Below the pieces are notes generated by a model that was given only the letters and a program-made list of their open reading frames with translations, had not been told where the DNA came from and did not search any database. Positions 33,227 through 45,786 of a DNA stretch of 64,000 nucleotides are shown here, piece by piece (the first letter of the stretch is position 1; every line of letters starts with the position of its first letter). The translations under genes were made by a program, and so were the position numbers. The DNA comes from Limonium bicolor (taxonomy: Eukaryota > Streptophyta > Magnoliopsida > Caryophyllales > Plumbaginaceae): positions 276,667,039-276,731,038 of the forward strand of contig CM041776.1 in assembly GCA_023374045.1 (NCBI GenBank), in the 5' to 3' direction.

Positions 33227-34306
33227 AATTGGCGCCGTTGCCGGGGACTTGGAATTAGTCCAAGTCCTAAAATTGGTAATCGCCCTATTCTTTATTCCTT
33301 CTTTTCTTATTATTTCTTTAAATTAATACGTTCATTATTTTTTTTTTACTAAATTGAATATGCCGGATCTACCGCCGGGCATGGTAAGCCCGGCATTTGC
33401 AGAAAATGTTCAATGCCGAATACATATGAGCCGGCATCGTATCCGGCATGTGTAAATTCACTTTCTTTCTTTTTATTTTGTTTCTGTAAATTGTTAGATT
33501 TTCACTTAATACATTCTTTATTCTTCTAATTGTTTTATAGATATTTGATTCATTAATTTTATTCATTGATTTTACTCATTTGATTAACTCAATCCTTCGT
33601 TTATGTGTGTATGTCGTGACCTATGCCGGTTACGCTTACCCGGCCTAAAAAAAATCTTTTGCCGGGTGTGATGTATCCGGCCGTTAACCCGGCACTAAGC
33701 GAATTCAGAAGAGGCGCCCCAGGGAGACATGTCGTGCTCGTGGCCGGGTGTGTGTTACCCGGCATTGTAAAATGTTCTTTATGCCGATTAGAACGAATCC
33801 GGCAATATACCCGGCATGTCACGGGTTCTGAAAAAAAAAATAACAACGGGTAAGTGGGTTTCAAAGACCCCACTTTTACCCTACAACAAAAACGCCGCCC
33901 AGACCTTCTCCAAGCAACACGCCGCCCAAAGGAGCTCAGCGTATTACCATTGCATTCCAGTGAGAAATCGCACCACAAGACCACCGTGAGCTGCCCATTC
34001 CGCCTTTCGACCATTTACGAAAACAAACTCAGGTTCCCTCATCATGCATTGTGTTTTTCGAATTCGGTTTTCATGTTTGTCGGTTCTATTTGTTGTTTTT
34101 GTTAGTTTCGTGGCTTAGTGTAGTGATTTCGGGACTTTGGAACATGCTGTGGTTGATTTAGTTGCTCTGGTATAGTTTGAGCGTTTCTGAAAAAAAGTCT
34201 GGATTCGAGTTTTGAATGAGCCGGATGAGAACTGCCCGGCATCCCGTCCGGCATGAGTTAATTTGAATATGCCGGGTGGAGTTTATCCGGCATCCCACCC
34301 GGCAGG
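31891..34306. repeat. Dispersed GCCGG dyads in E
   Basis: About a dozen 35-40 bp stretches begin ATGCCGG and end CCGGCAT or CCGGCAC. They lie in the LTR (for example 31952-31990, 32052-32090, 32787-32825) and in the leader (33360-33400, 33414-33450, 33622-33815, 34219-34306). Each usually has a third inner CCGG. They stop before the coding frame. Confidence 0.75.
33230..33247 (+). other. Primer-binding site of E (tRNA-Asp type)
   Basis: TGGCGCCGTTGCCGGGGA three bases after the LTR end, matching the complement of tRNA-Asp 3' sequence. Diagnostic of Athila-type elements. Confidence 0.9.
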
Positions 34307-34518
34307 ATATCTGATTGCTTCTTCTTTGTCTATTGTGAATCTAGTCTTTTGAATTAATTCCTATAGTAATAATTTGTTGAGAAGTAGTCGATTAGGATTC
34401 TGATTCACAGGCATAGGGGCGCACCATGTCCGTCTACAGGATATTCAAGTTTTAATTTTTGTACAACTAACATTGATGAACTATTGTCTGGTATTTTTCC
34501 TCTGCTCTTTACTTATAG
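33248..34518 (+). other. Leader of E without a gene
   Basis: AT-rich stretches alternate with GCCGG dyads. Frames in both directions (for example 33601-34014 minus) are driven by the dyads and have no domain. Confidence 0.6.
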
Positions 34519-36369
34519 ATGACTCACAGAAGAGCCACTACCCCTCCGCGCGTTTCTGGTTTTGACTCAGAGGAGGATGAGCTGTTAGACCAGGCTGAGG
34601 CAGCTTTCGCCGATGCCACTACAGAGGAGGAGGAGGAGGCTCCTCCTGCACCTGCGCTACCTCGTCGATCTACCAGACGGGCAGGCAAGGAGCCAGCTTC
34701 CAGCAGTGCCGCACCGCCCCCAACCAAGAAAACAAGGGCTGGCAAGAGGAAGAAGAGGGCTTCTCCAGAGACTCAGAGCGGCCCTGGTTCCACTTCTTCT
34801 GCTCTAGAGCATGATGATTTTGGTACACCTCTCCCTCTCCCTCCTCGCATTCCTGATGTACCTACTTTTGATGAGGAAGGATTCGTAAATCCTTCTGCTG
34901 CTCAGTACTTTCATCAGTCCAAGATGAAAGGTAAGTGGGTACGGGAGAGGCGAGTGCATCCTGAGGTCTGCCTACTATATGCGATTTCAGAGCTCTTCGA
35001 GCGACATGGTTGGTTGGGGATCCTAGACATTGGCCATGGACACTTCTACCCCGGGTTGGTGCGTGAGTTTTACGCCAACTCCGAGTACCGTGGGGTCCTC
35101 TAGACGTCAGGAGTTCTGTTACGCTCTTTTGTCTCTACACGTTGTATCATCATTACGCCAGAGAGCATTGCACAGATCTTGGGCATCGACACTGACCCTC
35201 GACAGCGTCCCTTCAGTCGAAAGACTCTCGCAGATGCTCATGCCGCTATCCGCGCTCGATTTGGATCACGCACTCGCTATATGGATAGAGCTCATACTAA
35301 GGATCGTGCGGTGATCCCCTTGACCTACATCACCGATCTCCAGTTGCGTGTGGCCATGGAGATTATCCGCCATAACATTCGGCCGTGTAAGCATGACGAG
35401 CTGAATGATATGGACTGCGCTATGCTACAGTATCTTCTCGGACCAGCTCAGGGAGCAGTTGACTCGCGTTTCCCGGTCCAGAGATTGATGTTCGCGCAGT
35501 TGGTCCGCGCCATCATGCACCGAGAGGGACAGCGCCCCATCTTCCCCATGCTCATTCACCAGCATATTATGCAGACGATAGGGGAGACTCAGATCCCTCG
35601 AGGCCTACATTTTCAGCCCGAGTCTGCCCCTATTGATCGTACTCTCATTCGACGCTGGTGGTTCAGAGAGTCACCCTCAGGGGAGTTCCTTTATGTTCCC
35701 CTAGATCGGAGGTCCCAGACCCCTACTGCTCAGGACTACCCCAGTTATCAGGGGGAGGGTGATCAGCTCTTATTGCCTCCACCACCTCCGATCGCCACTG
35801 CACCACCGCCTACCTCTACTTCAGATGCAGACCCTAGAGTGGCTGCAGAGCTCGATCACTTTCGTCAGGAGCTCCAGCAGCAGCGACACTCTATGGAGGC
35901 CTTTCAGGCCGCTCAGCAGGCCGCGTGGGGTGATTTTGATTCCTTCCGGTAGAGTTATGAGGGTATGCGCACAGATTTGACTACCAGAGTAGATTTTGTT
36001 GTGCAGCAGCAGGCTGAGGTTGGGCAGAGACAAGAGGCGTTTGAGGAGCGTATATCTCAGCGCCAGGATGAGCAGGAGAGACGGGTTGATGATCGTCTCA
36101 TGTTGGCTGTAGCGGAGATGAACAAGTCCATGGCGGCCGACCGAAAGAAGGCGAGAAAGGAGATGAAGAAGAGGGTATCTTGTTCCATAGCTGCTTTGGT
36201 TAAGAGTCTTCTACGTCGGGACAAGGAGAAGAGGAAGGCGCGTCGAGAGGCGAAGAAGAAGGGACTTCCTACCCCTAGCTCTTCCAGCCTTTCTGATGTT
36301 CCAGACGCTTCACCTGATTCTTCTTCAGACTCTCCACCACCATCCTCCATGCAGGCAGCAGTTCATTAG
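34519..36369 (+). pseudogene. E-encoded protein resembling the 'putative plant transposon protein' family
   Basis: One frame of 617 codons with two TAG stops at 35101-35103 and 35950-35952. N-terminus: acidic (SEEDELLDQAE) with basic patches (KKTRAGKRKKR) that could act in nuclear import. Middle (about residues 120-360): FDEEGFVNPSAAQYF, HPEVCLLYAISELFERHGW, REFYANSEYRG, LQYLLGPAQGAVDSRFPVQR, PMLIHQHIMQT. This fits the domain found in gag-like frames of large non-autonomous plant elements and annotated as putative plant transposon protein. C-terminus: P-rich linker, a charged probable coiled coil (about 480-560) and an S-rich tail. Function is unknown; it probably takes the gag role. No protease or RT follows. 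Confidence 0.7.
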
Positions 36370-37606
36370 TTCTTATCTCTCTTATTTTTATTTCCTTCCA
36401 TTTTTTTATTGTCCTTTTGCTTTCATTTAGTTTTATTTATTTATTATTCTTGTATGACTAATGGATTCTCAGTTAACTCTCTCTCATATTATGGAAGCGT
36501 TATATTCAGTGAGTTTCTGGTTACAGTGCCTTTATTTTAGTTGGCTCATGCTGTGACAATTCTGACTCCGCGGCTCACCACAAGTGTAGGGCATTTGTGC
36601 CCTCGTTCTTCCAAAGGGGGAGTATTTTTATTATTTTATTAATTCATCGTTTTTTCATAGCCATTCTTTAATTCTTTGAATTTTTTATTCTTTATTCTTT
36701 TCGTAACACTGGGGACTGTGTTCCTGCCAAGTGTAGGGCAGGGGTCCTTAAAAAAAAATTTTTATTTTTGCTATCTAAATAATAAGCTGAGATTTTATCA
36801 ATGTTCTACTAAACTTTTGCATGTCGTTGGCATAGTAAGAGTAGAAAAGGATGAAAGCTTGTTCTCTCAAGAGGTAAACTTCTAATGACTTGTAGATTCA
36901 TGTTTTTAACTTCTTGATTCTCTTATTAACATGAGTATATGACCTTACTCCTATTTCTATCTCAGATTTACTTATGGGTAATATTTTCTTTTCTTTTTCA
37001 AAATGGTGAGAATTCTTTTGGGTGAATATCTCAAATAGGGATTATGTAAAAAAAAAAAGAGGAAAAAAAGAAGCTTCAAAAAGAAAAAAAGAAGAAAAAA
37101 AAAAGAAGAATCTTCTTTTCGGAAAAAAAAGAAGCGTTATGAGGTTGCAAAAATTGCCTCAAAATAAAAGAAACAAACGAGAGTTTTTCCTTTTGTTTTT
37201 CTCCTAAATTCCCCGTTCTTCAAAGCAAAAAAAAATCATGGTTGATTCAGAAACCCTTGAAAAATAGGGCTGAACACATAAAAACCATCGATGAGTGTCT
37301 TGGCCACATTCAGAAACTCTTGAAAAATAGAGCTGAATGATGGAAACCGGAAAAAGGAGAGATTACAAAATCCCTTATGTAAAATAGCCCGAAAGTTTTC
37401 GATCGGTTATGAAATTGTTTATTTTATACCCATTAGTATGTTTCTGGTGGAATAAGGATGATTAAGTGATACTTATGAATTAGAGTCATATGGTTAGGAA
37501 TATTTATCTAATTGTCATTCTAAAGTTTATCTGTTTTGTGCATAAGTATTTAGTCCTTTCTAATCTTGTTTTGCTCGAGGACTAGCAAAAGGTAAGTGTA
37601 GGGCCT
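36370..37606 (+). other. Non-coding 3' region of E with polypurine tract
   Basis: Contains two GTGTAGGGCA-type phrases (near 36583 and 36730), an A/G-only run at about 37040-37135, two copies of a CAGAAACTCTTGAAAAATAG-like sequence (near 37239 and 37313), and the tract AAAAGGTAAGTGTAGGG directly before the 3' LTR. No frame with a domain. Confidence 0.7.
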
Positions 37607-39108
37607 TGATAAGCCTCAGACTTATCATGTTTTAGTGTACTTAATTATAAAATTATTAGCCAAATTAAGGTTAGAATAATGAATATTTATGCTATATTAT
37701 GTATTAAGTCTTTTATTTGTTCACATTGATGTTTTTATATGTTTTCCATACAAGGAGACATTTCTGACCAAAATGCCGGACATAAGGCCGGATCATACCT
37801 GCACGGCACAAGCATGGAGCAGAAAAGCACTCTATGCCGGGTACTTTGCCGGGTATATCCAATCCGGCATACATGAGAAAAGTCGCCTCGATTGACCAGA
37901 CGATGGCAGTTAATGACCGTTGCCAAACCAACCTATGCCGGGTATAGTGCCGGACATATCCTGTCCGGCACAGGTACCTTTTCACGCAGATTTGGCGGTT
38001 TCGACCGTTAGCAGTTGGGCACGTGGTTATTATATGCCGGACACAATTTGCACGGCATGACATCCGGCACGAGAAGAATGTGATGCCTATAAATAGGACG
38101 AGGGGCTACACTTTTCAATACACTTCAACATCATATTACACTCCATTCATTACTCCATTTTCGCCTCATTCCAAGGTGTTGGTGTCCAAGGAAGTTCTAT
38201 GCAACTTTCCACGCGAAGAGAAGAATCCATGGCGGGTTAAGGCTACATCCAATCTTCTTATCTCCTATATATTCTCTCTCTTGATCTGTGTGGATGGTGG
38301 AGTAGTAATTCTTTGTTTGTTCTTTGGTTAGGGAATGCAACTCTCTTTGTAAAACAACGTGTTCTTCTTAATATAATTTCAAGTTTATTAAGAGTAAGGT
38401 TCTTATTGAAAGAGAATTGGTTGATCTCTTATTCTCTTCATGCAAATTTTACTGGTGGAAGGTAAATCCCGAGTAAGATAGGTTAGACTCTCTTAATGAT
38501 CTTTCTACTCTCTTCTTATGAATTAAGAGTTAGTAGTAAGAGTGAGAATCAACCCACATTTCCCATTACTTTGTTCATTTTGTGGCATGATATATGCTCG
38601 GATTGTTAATAGGTAGTGCGTTTTCTGTTTCCTTCTCGGAGACTGGAAAAAGAATATGCAATATGACTATGCCGGACGCAATGCCGGGTGGCCACTGTCC
38701 GGCATATTCAATGTCTTTGAATATGCCGTGCATCTGGTATCCGGCAGGACACCCGGCGCATTCAATTGTTGGTTAATTCGAAGGCTTGTGTTTATGTTTC
38801 GAGTTCATATTGATACCTAGATGGTTTTACACCCTGGATCAAGGATAATTTCATTGTAATTACCACTTAGATTAGTTAGTTTTAATTAGGATTAGAAAAT
38901 ATTTCAATTTCCCCCCTTGTCTTAGAATAGGTTATTACCGGATTAGGACTAATTTTCTATAAGTCCCTTGGGTACGATACTCTCGGTCGTAATATATTTA
39001 CACTATACTCCGACCGGGTTTTATTTTGCTACCCGTAGTAGAGTTGTAGGATTAGTTATTATTTTATTCTTTTGTATATAGTTTATCCTAACAATTACTC
39101 TGTTAGCA
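37607..39108 (+). repeat. E 3' LTR
   Basis: Near-identical to 31724-33226 (about eight differences seen), ending GTTAGCA, then the TSD. Confidence 0.93.
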
Positions 39109-40380
39109 TGGAGCTTGGAGTCTCCTCTTTCCAACAAGGTAAAAATCTACATGAAAAACTCATGTTTCCACCATCTCCTCTCATAACCGATTTTTACCCA
39201 TATGTAATACCTTGTTTTTCTCTCTCTCTTTTGAGCATAATATCAACCTTGCAATGGTGGTGGATTCACCTTCTTGAACCAAGGGCTAAAACCCCTCTTA
39301 AAAGCTTCAAAAGGTAAACCCTAGAAATTGTGTTTTAACACTTTAAATGAATTAGCACTAATTTAAGGATTAGTAGTTTAATTGCACTTGTTTATGTGCT
39401 TTGGGTGGTGGGAATGGAGTTTGGTAACTCCATTCCCCATATGGCCGATTTGGGCAAGAAAGAAAGAAGAGGAGAATTGGAAAAGGAATGAAGAAATATA
39501 AGCTCAAGGTAAGAGCTCCCTCTTAATGTTAATTTTATGCATTAGAGTAATGGAATGGGTAAACAAATAAAAGAACTTAAACTATGGTATTGGTATTGTA
39601 GTATTGGAAGTTTGAGTAATTGTGAGTAAGTTTGAGTATTTGTGCATTAGTATGTGAATTGTAGGCCTTGGAGCCAAATGGTTGTGTATGAGTATTAGTA
39701 TTGATGTTTGATGGAGTATTGGTGTATTGGGATGGATTTATATTTGCTTAATTGCTGGTAGGACCCTTGTATGGGTGTGGCTAGAATAGGAATGATTTTG
39801 GTGAAAATGTGTATGTGGATAAGTAAGGAAAAGTAGGTGAGCTATGGCAAATTTTTGGTGGGAAATGTACATTTATGGATGACTTGGTGAATGGGAGAAC
39901 CAAGGTGTGTATTGAAGTTAGTAGGTATGTTAGTAGTGATGGAGAGGTAGTTGTAGTAAGAGAAACAAGAAGTGTGAAAATCTGTAGCAAAAGGATATAA
40001 GAATGTATGGAGAAGTTGGGAAAAATTAGTGTGTAAGAATTGGTAAAAAGAGTGTTGGACTTGGGTATAGATGTTGTAGATGTTTGGAGATGTATGTGGG
40101 ATGCTAGGAGTGACATTGATAGAGGAAGTATTGAGTGGTAGGAGTTGCAACAAAAATCTGTAGCATAGGTAAAACAAAAACTGTTACATTGGTTGGGAAA
40201 GAAGTGAGGAATTTGTGTAAGATTGATTGATGGATTTAGTAAGGAGTTGGTGGATGAACTAAGGTGTATTAAAAGGTTAAATTAGTGTTATAACATGTGG
40301 GATTAAGTGTAGGAACAATGGGGAAGTAATGGGAAAAAGAGGGGACTGAAAACAGAAATAAAAATGCAAATACTGGGCCG

Positions 40381-40702
40381 GACCGGACTTGCGACCGGAC
40401 TTGCAAGTTCGGTCGAGCCCAGATTTACAATGACGGGAAAGCTACTGGAATCGACCGGACTTGCGACCGGACTTGCAAGTTCGGTCGGACCAGAAAATTT
40501 TCCCGTCTGAAACCTACTGGAATCGACCGGACTTGCGACCGGACTTGCAAGTTCGGTCGGACCAGAAAAAAATTCCCCGATGAAACCTTCTGGAATGGAC
40601 CGAACTTGCGACCGGACATGCAAGTTCGGTCGGACCAGGAAATTTGCGTAATAAAGGCTACTGGAATGGACCGGACTTGCAAGGTCGGTCGCAAGTCCGG
40701 TC
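40381..40702 (+). repeat. Hairpin array in LTR C (5 units)
   Basis: 34-bp inverted repeats start at 40381, 40453, 40525, 40598 and 40669, spaced 71-73 bp. Arms: GACCGGACTTGC and GCAAGTTCGGTC, with variants GACCGAACTTGC (unit 4) and a fully paired unit 5. Spacers carry CCAGAAAATTTTCCC and end CTACTGGAATC. Confidence 0.9.
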
Positions 40703-42273
40703 CAGTCAAAAAAAAAAAAAGAATTATTATTTCAATTAAATAATAATTATATATATATGTATACCCACATGTATATATAAATGTGCATGTATGAAAGCAT
40801 GCTAATAGTAAGTAAGAAAATAAAACTTAAGGTAATGAAGATAGGTAAGTAATGTGTAAGTGTAGGAAGCATAAGGACTTAGTAAGTATGAACTCGTAAA
40901 CATACTAAGAGCAATTGAGCTAAGATAATGATAGTTAGATTTAATCATTCAACTGCATGTATATAATAGGAATTGATTGGTGAACACCGGAGGAACGTTG
41001 GGATACAAGTATAACGGTGAAAGGTATGATTTCTTCATGCCCTGTATCCTAATCTGGTTACCCCGATTTGTGTGCTTATTTGACCACCTAAATAAGATAA
41101 ATGCATGAATCGGACTATATTGCACTTACCTGTGCTTGACTTATGTTGTGCTTGATATTTATTGTCTTGAGCACTAGTTTGTATAATTCATGAAATGTAT
41201 GAATGATGATGAATGGTATTCGAACCTAGTATTATACTTGTGTAAAGTATTGTACCTCGTATGTATGGGTATATTTGTATTGTATTATTATGGCTTGGAT
41301 GTTGACTTGTGCTAATTCCTAACTATCTAACTCCTAACTTAAGTGAGTAAATTGGAATGAGTACAAGTCCGATATAGCTTCGGCCACGCGTGAGGATGCG
41401 GAGTCACAAGAGGTTGGCTGCAATTCCTGACTCTTAAACTGGTCCGCGGCCCAAATCCCTTAAGTGGGTAGCATCCCGGATTAGTGAGTCAAGTAAATCC
41501 CGGAGGTGGGACGGTGCAGTCCCCAGGGCCGGAGGTCCCGACGACTTAACTTGAGTAAGAGTAAGAGTAAGTAAGTATGGATCCGTAAGTAAGTATGTGT
41601 ATGAGTATGTATGTGTATGAAGTAATGAGTAAAAGAGTAATCTCCACCCGATTAACCCGGGTGGACCAATGAAGCTAACAAGTATTGTATACTGTGTATG
41701 TAATGAGTATGTGTATTCGGAAAAAGGTAAGTACGTATTGAATGGTTTATGTTGTACTCTTGTATGTAATGAAGTGTATGTATGTGTGTATGCCTTGCGT
41801 AATGTATTGTAATAATATGTATAAAAGCATGTATGCATGTATGTTTGAATGAAATCAACCGCATGTATACGACCAAGTGGTCGGCGTACCCTTACTAGTA
41901 CGCGGGGTATGCGGTTATCATGCTCGGCGAAAGCTGACCCCTTCGGGGGACATTTTTTTTAGTGTGCAGGTACCCAAAGCGAATGTGGTCAAGGAAGAGG
42001 CCGGAGGCACACCCTTGTAATTAGGAGTAAGTAGTTTGTGAGGAACGGGTAGTAAGTAGACTCGTAGTGAGTACGAATGAACTTGGAAGAGGTATTATAT
42101 CTGTATAAGGATCTTAGTAAACTCGGTTATGTATTTTGTATTGTATGATTAATGAAGGAGTAAAGCATCGAATGGAACCTTGTAGTATTCGTTTGATGAA
42201 CGGAGTATGTATCGTGGAAGTGTAGTACTCGGGATTCCGGTCCATCAGACCGATGCTGTATGTAAGTAGCCTT

Positions 42274-42295
42274 GTTAGTCACGTGGGTGACTAAC
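42274..42295 (+). promoter_or_regulatory. Conserved U5 stem-loop, copy in C
   Basis: GTTAGTCAC GTGG GTGACTAAC, nine perfect pairs with three base pairs changed from the Z version. 101 bp from the U5 end. Confidence 0.65.
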
Positions 42296-42396
42296 GGCAT
42301 TGTATCACCCATTGTACGTAAGTAAGTATCCGCTGCGTGTATCTGACGTGTAAGGAGATTGGACAGTAAGCATGTATTAATAGTAGGGGTGTTACA

Positions 42397-42897
42397 GACG
42401 ATAACAACTTTTCTTTACCAAACATTGAATTCTTTGTGAATCTTTATGCAAAATATCCTTTGTAGAATGATAAAGTTATGGTGCATAATTTCCATTTCTA
42501 AAAAGTAATGAAGTCTCCCTAAATCTTTGATCAAGTTGTGTCTCTTAAGAGAGAATTAAATTAGAAGAGTTATCTCCTAAGGCTTTGACCTTTTCGAGGG
42601 AATTGCACTTGGTCTCTTGAGCCGCCTCAACCTCTCAAATCAAGCAGCTCATCAATCCCTTAGTGGTTGGGGTGGAAGCGATTGTGCAGGAAGCTCGAAT
42701 GAAGAAGCCTCTACTCTTTTTAATCAGATTCAAATTGACCAATCGGGATCACCGCCTAATGCGAAGAAGCAATCTTTCTCAAGTAATGGAGCAAGCTACT
42801 AGGGATAAGATTTGGGATGCATGTTTGGCAGAAGCTAATATGAGGGTAAAAGAATCATGGATATTTGCAGCTATGGAGGTAAGCTGAAGGATGACCA
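42397..42897 (+). other. Host-derived sequence, possible exon fragment
   Basis: Between the TSD of C and the second X LTR. A frame ending near 42880 (VMEQATRDKIWDACLAEANM, then MRVKESWIFAAME) stops at a good donor GGAG|GTAAGC at 42879, so an exon is possible. No domain is recognised and the start is unclear. Frames at 42617-42802 overlap it; at most one can be real. Confidence 0.3.
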
Positions 42898-44731
42898 TGT
42901 AACACCCCTATTCCTAAACCTGTAATAACGTCGCAAGTCGTAGCATAATAAATAACAATTCGCAGCGGAAAATAAAACTATCTACCTTGGTGTTACACGC
43001 CGTTACTCACCCTTGTGAGCAACAAGGCATCCTTACTCTTTCCAACAATACAACCCCTCACGCTGTGATGAACAGATACTGAGCACTTCTAATTATTACA
43101 AACCAAATCCAACTAAATGAGCAACTAACTGAATACAACAACCTCTTTAATACAATACAAAATAAAACCAAAGGTGTTTGCTGAAAACACAATAGCTACC
43201 CCCGTGTCCCGCACTCCGGCTTGAGTCTTCTTCAGTAACCTGGAATGTTTGGCCCAATGAAGGGCTCAGCAATCGAAATGCTGGTATGCTAAATGTAGTC
43301 TTAAATCATCAAGATTCTTTAAGTCGTTTTAGCCATCTTGATATTAGGTTCTTTACATGAAATACCGGTTTACAATAATAACAGTAATAACTGTAAACAT
43401 TTAACAATCACTTAACAATTCACCTGTAAACATCAGTGTACAATAGTACATAACCCCAATAACCTCACAACAATAATCCATAGCAATAACCAATAATCAC
43501 ACATTAATAATCCATAACAATCACCAAACAAGATACGCGTATTAAACTGTACTTGTTAGTTGGTCACCTGGCCCTCATCCTTTAAATCAATCATTAACCC
43601 TTTCCAATTAAATTCCACCTCAAGCGTCATGTCAAGACAATCCTTAATAACTTATTAATGGACATTAGTCCCCTGAGTTCCAATGGAACCGTTACCAGCT
43701 GACCTTATGGCCCTGGACAAATATATATATATTGACTGATCCGGTCGAACCTGTGCACCAACGGCAGTGCCTTCCGCCATCCCCGAATGTGGCTGATGGA
43801 TTTCCTTTGAGTGACTCCCCATTGAAGTCTCTCGTAGTGATCACAATGCGCAACCAGAAAGTCGAGACCGTCTGGATTCCTCTCTTAATAAGTTAGCCCT
43901 TTAGTCAGTGGTACAATAACCAATATTTGAATTAAGACTATAACAGTTGACCATCAGTTATGTTCAATAATACCTAAAGGTCAGTTAGTCTTGTTCCAGC
44001 TTAGATGTATAAACTTCCAGTCGTAATACGTTCGCGTATAAAAATACAACGCAACAGTTCGAGCAATACAGCACTCAATATCATATACATAAAATCACAG
44101 ATATCGCTCTTAATAATTAAACACATAATGTCTGGACCTTAGGATAATCCTTAGGACATTCAGACCACACAATTAACATACCGTTCACCGTGATAACAGC
44201 TAGCTTGACTATTCACGCTTTAACAGTCCTTCCTCGTACGCTGTTATATTTACAAGCAATACCGGGTAATATTAAAATAACTATCCATTAAACATTACAG
44301 TACTGTCACTGTAGAACTAATACTTGTAATATACTAATCCTGTAAGTTCTTTATTTCCCCCCGTTATTTTACAGTGACTCTAGATAGTTCAATAGTTCGT
44401 TATGTTATGTGATATTCACATGTGATAATGAATTTTCACCTTGTAGTATATTTCTACTTCCTTAATTATATACTCATAATTGTTTCCACTTATTCTTTAT
44501 ATTATATCCCTTGGTCATTTTTATTATAACCACAATTTTTTTATAAACTTTATATTATACTCCATAATATACCATAATACATTATATTACCTAGTTTTAC
44601 TTCCTTTCCTTATTAAATTACAAAACCAACCTTATTATTTCGGTATTTATATTTTATACCCAACAACTTTATAAATTACTAGATAACCAAATATAATGTC
44701 CGGTAATCATAATTTGAACCCACTAACTTTC
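42898..44731 (-). mobile_element. Second family-X LTR, left segment (U5 side)
   Basis: Starts TGTAACACCCC at 42898; the rest is at 55719-59498. Together about 5.6 kb with no internal region, so probably a solo LTR. Flanks gacca (42893-42897) and tacca (59499-59503) agree at 4 of 5. G splits it after ctttc at 44731. No genes. Confidence 0.88.
43002..43023 (-). promoter_or_regulatory. Conserved U5 stem-loop, second X copy
   Basis: GTTACTCAC CCTT GTGAGCAAC, 104 bp from the U5 end, arms paired with one mismatch. Confidence 0.55.
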
Positions 44732-44831
44732 TGTAACACCCCCGAATAAAACATCCCTAGATTAAATGAAACGCACGACGATAGTGTAAACTAGCTTGCA
44801 AAGGTATAACCTCCATCCGGGTGTCACAGAC

Positions 44832-44853
44832 GCCAACCACCCACGTGGTTGAC
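44832..44853 (-). promoter_or_regulatory. Conserved U5 stem-loop, copy in G
   Basis: GCCAACCAC CCAC GTGGTTGAC with one mismatch in the stem and a CACGTG core; 100 bp from the U5 end. Confidence 0.55.
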
Positions 44854-45479
44854 TCCACCACCATACCAACTCCAAGTTACGGTCTGTATGACTGGAAGTC
44901 CAACCTTAACGAAATCCAAATACAACATAAAGTACAACCCAAGTACCGAGCGTCTATAGTATAGTTAATAACTTAAACAACACAACCCGAAACTTACAAC
45001 AAGGGTTTAGTGTTACATAATCACCACTCCTACATTTAAACATACTACACAAAAGTCTTGCCCGTACGGACTACCCCTATGGTAGTCGCCCTTGCCTACT
45101 CTCCGTCTGTTTCCCGTTTCATACCTGTAAAAATAAAGGACTCAGCAAAACTATGTCGAGTATGAACGTGTGAAGCCCGCATGTTACCGGGCTACACGAC
45201 TACTTGGTCGAATATTATTAAGTCAATTTACATGCTATTACAAAGCAGTAAAGCACACATCAGCACATCATGATACCATACACACTCATCGGTAGCATAG
45301 CAATATCAAAAAGCAACCAAGCACAACTTGCAAGTAGCATAGCAATGTCAACACGCAAACTAGCACCATAAGCTGCTAATGTAGCAACAATGATCAAGTA
45401 ATTTATAGGACGTGTGCGTAGGTATATTATACCGTCGATCCTCACTATGGGATCATTCAAGCGATTTCGTATTGTTTTC

Positions 45480-45735
45480 TTGTTCTCATTACACATGTTT
45501 TCCTTTCTTCTCTTGCACCGAGTTAGGGGGATATATGTTAGATCCCGAGACTTGTCATGTAGGTGCTATTCATTCCTTGTTTCTTAAAGGATCACATTTG
45601 TGACTTTCTCTTGTTTGCTTGGTTTCATTACACAAGTTTTCCTTTATTCTCTGGCACCGAGTCAGGGGATATAGATTAGATCCCGAGACTTCATTATGTA
45701 GGTGCTAATCGTTCCTTGTTTCTTTAAGGATTGTT
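45480..45735 (+). repeat. Tandem duplication of about 125 bp in G
   Basis: The stretch with CACCGAGT.AGGGG, TTAGATCCCGAGACTT and TAGGTGCTA..CGTTCCTTGTTTC occurs twice with a few differences. No gene. Confidence 0.75.
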
Positions 45736-45786
45736 TGGGAATTCTTTTATCACCGCACGTTGGAGGACGTCTCCTCCATAGCTAGT

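Larger units (their letters stand above)
31724..39108 (+). mobile_element. Element E: non-autonomous Athila-like LTR retrotransposon
   Basis: 7,385 bp with LTRs 31724-33226 and 37607-39108 and perfect TSD tggag (31719-31723 and 39109-39113). The primer site matches tRNA-Asp, as in Athila-type gypsy elements. There is no protease, RT or integrase, only one long frame at 34519-36369. The LTRs differ at about eight positions in 1.5 kb (about 0.5%), so the insertion is recent. It would need enzymes from another element to move. Confidence 0.92.
39109..42396 (+). mobile_element. Solo LTR C, right segment
   Basis: Begins with the TSD of E and continues the C sequence exactly as in D at 47611. Contains the hairpin array 40381-40702, a GTATG/GAGTA-rich stretch at about 41560-41830, a GACCCCTTCGGGGG dyad near 41938 and the U5 stem-loop. 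Ends GGGGTGTTACA at 42396. No genes. Confidence 0.93.

Noticed and set aside
33601..34014. 137-codon minus-strand frame in the E leader
   Set aside because: Its codons come from the GCCGG dyads, it has no domain, and it opposes the direction of the element.
40381..40702. CRISPR-like pattern of regularly spaced palindromic repeats
   Set aside because: The window is plant nuclear DNA, spacers are homologous to one another, and the arrays lie inside LTRs. No cas genes.
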